Assembly (NCBI GenBank): GCA_036785705.1
Contig: JAWUZG010000001.1
Location: forward strand, 124,001-188,000
Source of the DNA: Acanthornis magna
Taxonomy: Eukaryota > Chordata > Aves > Passeriformes > Acanthizidae
Direction: 5' to 3'
Length of the DNA stretch: 64,000 bases
Below are positions 11,240 to 20,755 of the stretch, in pieces; position 1 is the stretch's first letter; each line of letters opens with the position of its first letter. The notes beneath the pieces were generated by a model. It did not search any database. It had not been told where the DNA came from and saw only the letters and a program-made list of their open reading frames with translations. The position numbers were made by a program, and so were the translations under genes.

Positions 11240-11746
11240 AAAGGAATTGCCTGTTCAGGATCGGGTAGAACTTATTTCTTTGCAGCTCCAAGGACATCCA
11301 AGCTCGAGCAAGGAGAAGGCATTTCAGACATCCTGTTGCCAGTAGCTGCCAGACTTTGGCTCCCTGGAGAGACGAGGAAGAGCATCCCAAATATCAAGTG
11401 TCTGAACGTGTCCCTCGGTCTGTGCTCATCCACCAAATCCTGCCCATCCCAGCTGGCACAGGGGAATAGCTGTGCCTTTCCTGACTCATCCAACCACGCA
11501 TTTCCCACTCCCTCACTGCAGAAAATCAAACAATCCATTAGGGCTTCGCTGAGTGGATCTGACATTTCCCAGGTGCGGATTAACACCCCCTCAGGGCCTC
11601 CGCGCTGTGAAAATCAGCGCATCGTTCGCGCCTCGCTTCCCATCACTGCTCCCGGGGAGGAGGAGCCCCAGCACCGCCAGCCCAGGGCCCTCCAGAGTGG
11701 TTTTCCAAGGTGTTTGACTTGCCCTGGGAGGGATGAAGGGGGAAAT
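11240..11746. other. Unique non-coding stretch with a small GC/CpG-richer patch
   Basis: No element recognised. Between about 11590 and 11700 several CpGs cluster (CCGCGCTG, GCGCATCGTTCGCGCC), unusual for this window but too short to call a CpG island. Confidence 0.45.
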
Positions 11747-12356
11747 TGTCACCGAAACTGAGGGGAAAGCAAAAAATACTCCAACAATATTTTTAATGTT
11801 AGAGAGTCAAGGCATTACTTTATTGTCTGGCCAGGATGTTGTTCTGGCCAGGGTGTGCCACAGAAAATCACCTCATCCACACACAGCCTGGGTGTGCAGA
11901 GAGAATCATTCCATGATGCACAGCTTTTACAGGATTTTCTCCCAAATTTTATACAGTCAAACCCACAGAGATGCATTGTTTCAAAGTTCATTGGTCAAGA
12001 GTTGGGCAACCCTCAGTGTTCAGTTTCCCATTGGATCCAAATCCCCTCCCCTCCGATGTAAATTAGATCTTCATTTTTCAATGTTCTCATCAGTCCTTTG
12101 CGGGGAGATGTCTCAGCTGTGTCAGAGGTGCTCTGGGGTGGATGTTTGGAGATGGCCACCGATGTTCCGTGGATGTTCACTGGTGGCCCTTTATCTTTTG
12201 GGCTACTCCACCCTGTTGCTGTGTTGAGTTCATCAGACCTCACCTGGCAGAACAATGTCCTGGAAAGAAACTTAAAATTCCTTTTCCCGGGGTACAGACA
12301 AACAAGGCCTTTGACTAAAGTTATACAAAATTTTTAAACTGGTATATTTTCCAACA
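11747..12356 (-). mobile_element. Solo LTR, family A (copy A5; U3 type A, U5 type 1)
   Basis: The + strand reads TGTCACCGAAACTGAGGGG to GGTATATTTTCCAACA. U5 is type 1 and U3 type A. The flanking tetramers AAAT and AAGG do not match. Eleven bases separate it from the next LTR, A6, in the same orientation; no internal retroviral DNA lies between them. Confidence 0.9.
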
Positions 12357-12367
12357 AAGGGGGGAAT

Positions 12368-12976
12368 TACCACCAAAACTGCGGGGAAAATGAAAGCACT
12401 CCAGCAATGTTTTTAATGCTAGAGGGTCAAGGCATTACTTTTTATTTCTGGCCAGGATGCTGTTCTGGTCAGGATGTGCCACAGAAATCATCTCATCCAC
12501 ACATAGCCCAGGTGTGCAGAGAGAATCATTCCATGACACATGAATTTTGCCAGATTTTCCCAGACTTTATACAGTCAAAACTCACAGAACTTCATTGGTT
12601 TAATGTTCATTGGTCCAAAGTTGCATAGTCTTTAGTATTTGGTTTATTATTACATCCGGATTTCTTCGCCTCTGATGCTAATAAGGTCTTCAGCCCTTGA
12701 TTTCTCTATCAGCCTTTTCCCGACCAGGTGTCTCCAGCCCTGCTAGGGGGCAGCTTCTGGGTAGACTTCCTGCTAGCCATTGATGTTCTGCTGACGGTCA
12801 TTATCTTTTTGGTATCTTTTGAGCTACTCCCAGTCTGTTAAACTGTTAAGCTCATCAGGCCTCACCTAGCAGAACAATGCCCTGGAAAGAAACTTCAGTT
12901 CCCTTCCCCCGAGGCAAAGGCGAACAAACCTGACTAGAGTTATACAAAAATTTTTAAACTGGTATATTTTCCAACA
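12368..12976 (-). mobile_element. Solo LTR, family A (copy A6, older/diverged)
   Basis: The + strand reads TACCACCAAAACTGCGGGG to GGTATATTTTCCAACA, with a perfect GAAT duplication (12364-12367 and 12977-12980). It is visibly more diverged from A3, A5 and A8 than these are from each other, so it is older. Because it has its own duplication, A5 and A6 are separate insertions rather than the two LTRs of one provirus. Confidence 0.88.
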
Positions 12977-13064
12977 GAATGATGGCACATCGTGAGGTGT
13001 GCAGGGATAACAGGAGCTCAGGGTATTCCCACCTTCCCCTGGATATTCCTTCAGGTTGTGGATT

Positions 13065-13625
13065 TGTTGGAAATTATACCAAGCTTAAAATTTTTAGTCA
13101 TGGGTTTTATTCGCCTTTGCTCAGTGGGAAAGGAATTTTAAATTTCTTTTCAAAGGACTGTTTTACCACTCGAGGCCTGGTGAGTTTAACATCTCGACAA
13201 ACTGGGAGTAGCACAGAAGATACACAAAATATAATGACAATTAACAAATATCAACTCCAAACATCACCCCTGGCATGGTCAGACACCTGGTCTCGGAAAA
13301 GATAGGTAAGAGAACGAAGAATGAAAACTCAATTAAAATCAAAGGCAAAAGGATTGATAACCAATAGGAAACCAAATACTAAGAACTGTGTAACTTGGGA
13401 CCAATGAAGACTAAACCAATGAATCTCTCTGGGTTTTGACTATGTAAGTGTGTGAAAAACCTAGTAAAGATCATGTGTGATGGAATGATTTTCCCTGCAC
13501 AACCCAGGCAATGTGTGGATGAAATGAGCTCTGTTACGCATCCTGGCCAGAATAAAGTAATGCCTTAATTCTCAAACGCTAAAAGATGTTAGAGAGTTAT
13601 TGTTTTTCACGCAGTTTTGGTGACA
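13065..13625 (+). mobile_element. Solo LTR, family A (copy A7, older/diverged)
   Basis: It begins TGTTGGAAATTATACC and ends GCAGTTTTGGTGACA. It is diverged like A6, with U3 type A-like and U5 type 1-like features, and an AATAAA near 13552. The flanks GATT and CAGC do not match. It lies 88 bp from A6 in opposite orientation. Confidence 0.85.
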
Positions 13626-14369
13626 CAGCCTGCAGAGGATGCATTCCTTCCCTTGTGCCTCTGTGCTGGAAGGAGGCAGGAGGCTCCCCCAGAGCAGAGG
13701 CACAGCCCCATCCCCTCCCCTCCCACCTGAGCTGTCCTTGCCCATGTCACCAGCCGTGTCACCAGAGGCTTCACCAGCCCATCCCTGCTCCCAAGGCAGC
13801 TGTTAACTCATTCCATGGTTAACTCCAACCCCGCAGAGTTAACTCACTTCGTGGGAACACAAACAAGCTCTCCCCAGCACTCCCATTAGTGCCATTTGAA
13901 GGCCGTGATTTGCCCCCTCAGCCTCCCAGCATCCTGCTGCTCCTTCTGGAGCAGCTCAGGCTTCACCGGGGTGAATTCTGTCATTTAAAGCCATGGGGAG
14001 GCAAGGGCTTAATAAAATAAACTAACTGAAATTCAGGCATTTTGTGATGGACAGGAAGATTTATTCCTTCCCTGCCTGCCCCCGTGAAAAAAAAAAAAAA
14101 ACTTTCCCCAAATCCTATAGGATTTTGAAATACATTGGGAATATTGACGGTGCTTTGCCTGTTCTGATAAATCTCAGTGAAGGAGCGTTTCATTTGGTTG
14201 GTTTTCACCTTATTTCAGTCATCATTCTGGTGTGATCACCCAGCTTTGGGGATGCCTCCAAACCCAAAGTATCTGAGTGTCTGTGGGGTGTTTAACGAGC
14301 CATCCAACCCTACACAGTGGGAGGTTGCTGGTAGCCCTTTTTGCACCTTGGGAAGCAAGGGACAGACTA
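13626..14369. other. Unique non-coding stretch with a C-rich tract and a GTTAACTC triplet
   Basis: A C-rich tract at 13706-13724 could form a G-quadruplex on the minus strand. Three GTTAACTC words lie at 13802-13809, 13818-13825 and 13838-13845. Otherwise no element or exon recognised. Confidence 0.5.
13706..13724 (-). other. Potential G-quadruplex
   Basis: On the minus strand four G runs (3-4 G) are separated by loops of one or two bases, which fits the standard quadruplex pattern. Formation is inferred, not shown. Confidence 0.55.
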
Positions 14370-14500
14370 TTTTTTTTTTTTTTTTTTTTTTTATTTGTTA
14401 AGGCTGGAAAAGACTTCTAAGCTCATCAAGTCCAACCACTAAACCATTTTTCCAAGCACCAAATCTACCAATGTCACCAATCATTCAGTGACCTAAGTCA
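14370..14500 (-). mobile_element. CR1 fragment abutting a 23-nt T tract
   Basis: From 14398 the + strand reads TTAAGGCTGGAAAAGACTTC and CATCAAGTCCAACC, the reverse complement of a CR1 3' end. Where the usual ATTCTATG-type tail repeats should lie (14370-14392) there are 23 T residues. In the sense of the element this is an A tail. Confidence 0.72.
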
Positions 14501-15276
14501 GTGACAGACCCAGAAATTCAGACCAAGTGCCAAGCTGGTTCCTAACACTCTGTCCTAATAATTCAAGGTGCTTCTATTCTCTCCTGTATCCAAAGATAAA
14601 AGGGTTTGGAAACACCTGGATCCTGCTCTCTCCTCTCTGCATGACAACCGACAGTTTTGCCTTTATATTTAAAAGGAACAATTTTCCCGTTTCTGCATCC
14701 CAGGCAGCAGCAAGGGTGAGAGAAAAGGCCCAAAAGAGAATCCAGAGTGGGATGCTCAAGAGTGTTCAGCCAGAAGTACAAGGAGATTGAAATGGAGTGA
14801 GCAAAACTGGATTAATTACCTGGCAATTAGCTCTAAATGAACTATCCTATGGCACAATTGAGCTTGGAAGGGAGAAGTCCATCTGCCAGCTGGGGACAGC
14901 CAGCTTTGGAGATTGATCCCTGCTGTGTGGGGCAGGATGTATGGGGCAGATCAGTCCAGCTTTGTGTGTTCTGGATGCCTGAGAGAAATGCTGGCTCTGG
15001 TTCTGTCAAGTGATGGCTTTGGATAGGGAGAGGGGGACTGTGGCCTCCTTTTTTTCTAGAGTCCATGGAGAATTCCAAGACCAAGCTGGTCTATCCAGGT
15101 GCAATCCCAGCATTTTGGTGATTCTGGTCACTAAATCATCCTGGTGATTTCCTGATCCCCGTTTCCCCAGAGGCCATCCCAGCCAATCTGCTGCTTCATC
15201 CCACCAGCTCTCAAAATCCAAGTGCCTCCCAACTGTGGTGGCAGTGCCAACGCAGCCTGGGCATCAGGAATGGTTT
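14501..15276. other. Unique non-coding stretch
   Basis: No element, exon or RNA gene recognised; overlapping short frames only. Confidence 0.45.
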
Positions 15277-15709
15277 TGATGCCTTAAGCATTTTTAGCTT
15301 CTATTTTTCAGGTATCTGTAGTTTTGGTGTGTAGCTACTGCCTATAAAGTGCTAAAAACCTCTGTTCCCAGCATTTTAGGCAAAACAATTCCTCTCAGTT
15401 GGAAATCCAAGGACACTTCGCTGCCTCAGAGCCCCAAAATATGGAACCAACAGTGAACTGGGGGGAGCAAGCTTGGGGTGGTTGACATCATCACCTGAAG
15501 GTGTAATTGGAGAATTGAGGCCCAATATGTTAATGGACAGAACTTATAAAATGTGCAGAACTCGTGACTCGCTGTCCATTTTGGGTGTGGCCTCTCGAGT
15601 GGGCTCTGTCTGCCCTGAATGCACCTAAAGGCCTTTAATAAATTAATCTGAATTTTATTCTCCTAACCTTGTCTGGCCTCTGTTTCAGGTAAGCCCTGTT
15701 CAGGCATCA
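15277..15709 (+). mobile_element. Solo LTR, family B (copy B2)
   Basis: It begins TGATGCCTTAAGCATTTTTAG and ends CAGGCATCA. It has a TATAAAA at 15545-15551 and an AATAAA at 15637-15642, giving U3-R-U5 order on the + strand. It matches B1 and B3 end to end. The flanks GGTTT and CTTTC do not form a clean duplication. Confidence 0.86.
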
Positions 15710-15844
15710 CTTTCCTTCCCTACCACACCTCCCTCCTCTCCAACTCCCCTCATCCTGGATTTTCCTGACCCCTACCCCACCCCAAACTTGATCCAAGTGC
15801 TTGGCTGGAGCATCCTGAGTGCAGCTTTGTGCAGAGGGAGAGAA

Positions 15845-16009
15845 GAGGAGAGGAGAGGAGAGGAGAGGAGAGGAGAGGAGAGGAGAGGAGAGGAGAGGAG
15901 AGGAGAGGAGAGGAGAGGAGAGGAGAGGAGAGGAGAGGAGAGGAGAGGAGAGGAGAGGAGAGGAGAGGAGAGGAGAGGAGAGGAGAGGAGAGGAGAGGAG
16001 AGGAGAGGG
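15845..16009. repeat. (GGAGA)n pentanucleotide microsatellite
   Basis: Thirty-three perfect 5-bp units. The strand is pure purine with mirror symmetry. Frames of 90-250 codons through it (RGEER or LLSSP repeats) are artefacts of a stop-free repeat. Confidence 0.98.
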
Positions 16010-16922
16010 GAGGCCCCATCCCATTGCCAGGTGCTACATCTCCCCCTACTTCTCCTCCCCACCTTTACAGGACCAGAGAAAGGCTTTTATTCGGAGCCAG
16101 CTCCCGATGTGAGCAGCTCAGAGCAATTTATGAACCCTCGAAACCCATTGCCAGGCAACCTGATGCTTGAGGCCTCTTTCCCAGTCTTCAAGAGGAGGAA
16201 TATCTCCCTCCCTCCTGCTGCCAGATCATCCCCTCTCCAACCCCCTCCTCCTCCTCCTCCTGCAGCTGAAACCAAGCACCCAAAACTCTCCTGCTCTGTG
16301 CCAAAATCCTGGGCTCCCTCCCACCCAAATCATCTGCTCCACAGCCCGGTCCTGCTTGTTCTCATGTGGGGACAAACACACCTCAGTTCCAGCTTCAAAC
16401 ACATCTCTGGCCAGCCAGGACATCTCTGGTGGCTGCCACAAGCCACCAGCCTGAGCAGTTTTGCAGCAGATCATGGAGCTGGAGGCTTCCTTCCACCTCA
16501 CAGCCCTGCTCAAAGCAAGGTCTCACCACCCTGAGGAGCTAAAGGACAGAGCGTGGTGACATTTGGGGCTGGGATGAACAGAGTGTGTCCAAAAAGGGTG
16601 TACAAGAGCACAGAAACTGTGAGAAGAGGAAGAAGTTAATCATGAATGTTTTCCTTGCACATGGATTCCTCTGGGCTGGAAATCTGTTAAATGTAAGCAT
16701 GAGGAGACCATGGGGAGGTGTTGTGGTCATTAATTTGTGGCTCAGTCTGGAGCCATCCATCAATTAAACCTCAGCCACCGCAGGCTGAGCACCAGCCAGG
16801 TCCTGTTTTCCTGGGCACAGAGCAGAGAAAATAGAAGGTCTGGAAACACCTACGTGCCAGGGGCTACAGTGGCACTGCCCAGCCCTGAGGACAAAGCTCT
16901 GCTTGGTCCCATGGCACAGCTG
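16010..16922. other. Unique non-coding stretch
   Basis: A short CTC/CCT run lies at about 16240-16261. No exon can be supported: the 248-codon + frame that crosses into this region draws its length from the adjoining microsatellite. Confidence 0.45.
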
Positions 16923-17528
16923 TGTCACCAAAACTGTGGGGAAAACAAAAACCCTCCAACAACATTTTTAATGTTCGAGAGTCAAGGCATTACTTTATTA
17001 TCTGGCCAGGATGTTGTTCTGGCCAGGGTGTGCCACAGAAATCATCTCATCCACACACAGAGAGAATCATTCCATGATGCACTGATTTTACAGGATTTTC
17101 CCCCAGTTTTTATACAGTCAAACCCACAGAGATGCATTGTTTCAAAGTTCATTGGTCCAGAGCTGAGCAACCCTCAGTGTTCAGTTTCCCATTGGATCCG
17201 AATCCCCTCCCCTCCGATGTGAATTAGATCTTCATTTTTCAATGTTCTCATCAGTCCTTTGCGGGGAGATGTCTCAGCTGTGTCAGAGGTGCTCTGGGGT
17301 GGATGTTTGGAGATGGCCACCGATGTTCCGTGGATGTTCCGTGGATGGCCTTGATCTCCCTGGGGATCTTTGGGCTGCTCCACTCTGTTGGTGTGCTTAG
17401 TTCATCAGACCTCACCTGGCAGAACAATGCCCTGGAAAGAAACTTAAAATTCCTTTTCCCGGGGTAAAGACAAACAAAGTCTTTGACTAAAGTTATACAA
17501 AATTTTTAAACTGGTATATTTTCCAACA
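16923..17528 (-). mobile_element. Solo LTR, family A (copy A8; U3 type A, U5 type 1)
   Basis: The + strand reads TGTCACCAAAACTGTGGGG to GGTATATTTTCCAACA. U5 is type 1 (ACAAAAACCCTCCAACAAC) and U3 type A (TAGTTCATCAGACCTCACC). The flanking tetramers GCTG and GGTC do not match. Confidence 0.9.
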
Positions 17529-17869
17529 GGTCGAGACACCCAGTCTCTGTCGGGGCAAAATGGGCCATGGATTGGGGATTCTGGGTGAGCCCCTCAGAAA
17601 TCCCATCCCTAAATGTCAGTCCTGAAAGCCAGGCTCGCTGACTACTGCACACAGCCGAGATGAATGCTCCTGGTGGTCCATCCATCCCAACGTGCCTTTC
17701 CCATTGTTTCCATCCCTCCAGGCCCCCGGTGACAGCCTCTTGCCATTAGATATGATGGAGAGGGCCGTTGCCCCTACACAGGCACACTCCCGTGCCGTGG
17801 AGGCTCTGGGAACAATGAAAGCAATGAAATAAATGAAATAAATCACCCAAAGAGCAAGTGGCTGTGATG

Positions 17870-18150
17870 AATTAGGAGGTGTTAAACGCGCAGAGCAGAC
17901 AGGGCACCGCCAACCCTTTTTCCCCAGCAAAGCCACAAAGACAACGGGCACAGGGCCTTGCAGTGCCTGTAATTCCCCTTTCATATTTTGCCAGGAGTGC
18001 TTTCAGAGCCACTTTGCTGATTGAATTTGTCAGCCACCATTCTGGAGATCGCAAAGCCGCTTTCGCCGCCTTTATTGTGGCAATTCCGAAGCATCTGTAT
18101 TCATTCCAGGCAGCATTAGGTAGCTGATGATTCAGCCAGCTGCCAGCAGA
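17870..18150. promoter_or_regulatory. Candidate conserved regulatory block
   Basis: A repeat-free stretch retaining several CpGs (AAACGCGCAG, CGCTTTCGCCGCC), with TGATTGAATTTG, CAGCTG at 18137 and TGACTGAGTAA at 18171. It reads unlike the surrounding decayed DNA. The inference of a regulatory element rests on texture only. Confidence 0.28.
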
Positions 18151-18571
18151 TAGCTGCTCTCTCCTTGAGATGACTGAGTAATACAGGAATAACCTGGGGA
18201 TTTTGCTCCCCGTTGCTGGTGCCTCCGGGTTTATTTATTTATTTCGGGTGGATCCCATTTATCACCAGCGCGCAGGAGCCGAGTTCCGAGCGCTGGCATC
18301 CCCTTGGGCGTGGAGAGCAGGACGAGGCTGCTTCTCATTTCCTCTGGACAGCTTTGTCTCACCCAGTGAAGGTGAAACCTCGCTGTGGCTGAGGAGCAGG
18401 GCTGGGGATTGGAAGTTGTGTGTGGGGAAAGAAAAACGAGGGTTTCTGGCTCTGGATACGAGCGGGTGTGCGAGAAGGGGAGAAGCTGGAAAAATCAGGT
18501 GGAAAGAAGGAAGAGTGAGCTCTGTACTTCCACAACAGGGTGGAGTGGTGGCTGCTGAGGGTCCCTGGGTG
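18151..18571. other. Unique non-coding stretch
   Basis: Somewhat CpG-richer around 18260-18320; no exon or repeat recognised. Confidence 0.4.
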
Positions 18572-18697
18572 TGTTGGAAAATATACCAGTTTAAAAATTT
18601 TGTATAAATTTAGTCAAAGACTTTGTTTGTCTTTACCCCTGAAAAGAAACTTAAAATTCCTTTATACAAAATTTTTAAATCGGTGTATTTTCCAACA
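18572..18697. mobile_element. Palindromic mini-element made of two inverted LTR-A 5' termini (A9)
   Basis: The left arm is the first ~70 bp of LTR-A in + orientation (TGTTGGAAAATATACC onward). The right arm is the same terminus in reverse complement, ending GTGTATTTTCCAACA. The outer 36 bases of the two arms pair at 33 positions. The right arm lacks about 40 bp relative to the left (it passes from AAACTTAAAATTCC directly to TTATACAAAATTT). The tetramer GGTG flanks both sides, consistent with the 4-bp duplication of the family, so it may have inserted as a unit. Confidence 0.82.
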
Positions 18698-20561
18698 GGT
18701 GCATGGAACCTTCTGGAAGCAGGCAGAGGTGAACCGTGGTGGCAAAGTGGGGATTGTCCCTGCTCTCGATGGGCTGGGCTTGCCCCTGTGTATCTGCTGG
18801 GAGATCAGCAGGTTACAAAACCCCTGAGCCTGCTCCGGAGCCTGCAGAGGTGTGGGGCAGAGCACCCAGCATTGGATGCATTCCTGGGAACTCTTCCTGC
18901 CTGCAAGTTCAGCTTCTTTCCTAAGCCCTTGGCCTCGCCCCCATCTCCACACTGTGCAAGGAGATAGGGAGATTTCAGGCCTCCTGAGAGAGGTGTCTGA
19001 GATAAGTGGACTTGAATCACCCTAAAGCAGCTCTGATTTCTCCCTGCTGATTACAGAGGGAATTTGATGACAGCCTTAGACCAGACAAGAACTGCAGAGC
19101 AGTCCTGAATCCAAGCTGCAGTCACAGCTCCTCTGCCCCCACTCCAGGCACTCAGTTTTTCCTACTTTTTCTCTGGGAGCCATAAACAGATTTCTGAAAG
19201 TTTGATTTCTGAACGTTTGATTTCTGAAAGTTTGATTTCCCTGTGCTCCCCCAGTGACCCCAGGCACAAGACAAACTTGCTCTGAACGCAGGGCATTTTT
19301 CCATGGGAGAACACTCAGGTTTTCTTTATTCCTCTCACTCCCTGAGTCGGAGACCAGTGGCTTTCCAAACACCATGAGTGTGCAGGAGGGAAAAACACCT
19401 TTCTCTTGGATCTTTTAATCAACTTGTCAAGACTTGGACAGGGGCACGGAACAACAGGAAAAGGATCATCCTGTCATCATGGCCAGCACGTGTTGCCAGA
19501 GAAGGAGCAGATCCCACACCCCAAGGGTTGTTGAGAGTGCTGTTCCTCCCATGCCTGTGCTAGGGGTGATTTCTGCATCTCCGTGTGGTCAATGCTCACA
19601 GTTCCGAGACACAAAAGATAGAATGGAAACCTCGGGGAGAGCAGGTCCTCATCTCCATCTCCAGGGCAGAAAATCTTGAGTGTCATCCCCTAAACCACAT
19701 TTTCCCCAGAGATATTCCTGCCTGGAAGCCTGGAGGAATTGCTACAACTCTCAGGGGCAGAGCAAAGGGTTTGGTTGCTTCCTCCTGGAGGCAACCTGGA
19801 GGCTGAAGGATCTCCTTCCCCATCCATGTCCTTCCACATCCATGTCCTCTTCTCCTGACCTTTCCCCATCAATGTTGAATTTCCTTCCAGATGCAATCCA
19901 GAGGGGAGAAGTGGAGTGATGCTGAGCTATCCTTGGGTCACAGCCCAGCTCTCCTGCCCACCCCTGGATTCACTGGAAGGAAAGCTCCTTCTCCCTGCGA
20001 GGCGGGAACAGAAGGGAGAAGATGAAAGGGGGAGAGAGAGGGAGCATTTCAGGCTTGTAATTCAGTTACAGCACAGAGAATCAATTCGCTGCAGCTCAGG
20101 GCCTGTTTGTTTTTGCAGGAACAGAGGAATGAGTCCAACAAGGGTGGTGTGACGAGCCTGCTGCCCGATCCCAAAGGCAGGGGACGATGCCAGGCCAGCC
20201 TTTCCCCCAGCCTGGTGCATCCTGCACACGGGCGAGGTGGGGTTAAGGACAGGGGAGCACACCTTGGGAAAAAAATCTGACACACTGGGAAAAAATCTGA
20301 TTTTGTCAAGGTTTTCTCTGGCTGAAAAGGGAGCAACAGCCTCTTGGGGATCCTGGACACCTGAAACAGTCTTTTTGATGGCCTGGATGAGGGAGAAGCT
20401 GAATGGGAATGCTGGTGGCTAAGCTGAAGGGATGTGGCACACGGTTTGCTTCAGGCACCTGAGAATAATTAGTGAATTTAAGCTCGAAGTTCATCCAGAA
20501 ATGTACAACAAGAGCAGAGAGAGAGGAATATGGGGGAAAATATGGGGCAGAGGGTGAGTTG
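18698..20561. other. Unique non-coding stretch
   Basis: No exon or interspersed repeat recognised apart from a short tandem repeat at 19189-19240. Confidence 0.45.
19189..19240. repeat. 15-bp tandem repeat, 3.5 copies
   Basis: Units of GATTTCTGAAAGTTT, with one C-for-A change in the second. In one minus-strand frame it reads as a repeated NQTFR pentapeptide; there is no evidence that it is translated. Confidence 0.92.
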
Positions 20562-20755
20562 TGATGCCTGATGATTTTTGTCTTTTCTTTTTATATCCAT
20601 CTGGTGGAGTCGCCAGCTAAAATAGAGGGCACCAGGGAAGGGAAATGGTATAAAAATGTATAAAAAGGGTATAAAAATGTATAAAAATGTATAAAAAGGG
20701 TATAAAAATGTATTAAAAGGGTATAAAAAGAAAAGACAAAAACCATCAGGCATCA
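20562..20755. mobile_element. Fold-back element with 34-bp terminal inverted repeats, related to LTR-C
   Basis: The element begins TGATGCCTGATGATTTTTG and ends CATCAGGCATCA. The 34 terminal bases on the two sides are inverted copies with a single mismatch. Read from the right end, the arm and the following TATACATTTTTATAC words match the start of LTR-C (right end of 52094-52587). The centre holds a smaller inverted pair (CTGGTG 20601-20606 and CACCAG 20630-20635) and an array of TATAAAAA words. The flanks GTTG and TTTG differ by one base, a possible decayed 4-bp duplication. It could alternatively be a small DNA-transposon-like element. Confidence 0.78.
20649..20729. repeat. Phased TATAAAAA array
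   Basis: Seven perfect TATAAAAA octamers start at 20649, 20659, 20670, 20680, 20690, 20701 and 20722, with a variant TATTAAAA at 20711. Spacing alternates 10 and 11 bp, one per helical turn, as expected for intrinsically curved DNA. Confidence 0.9.

Noticed and set aside
11590..11700. CpG island promoter
   Set aside because: Too short, and no exon or first-intron structure can be seen downstream.
11747..12976. A5 and A6 as the two LTRs of one provirus
   Set aside because: Only 11 bp lie between them, A6 has its own GAAT duplication, and the two copies differ clearly in age.
15788..16534. 248-codon frame across the (GGAGA)n tract
   Set aside because: Most of its length is a stop-free microsatellite, and five other frames across the tract are open too.
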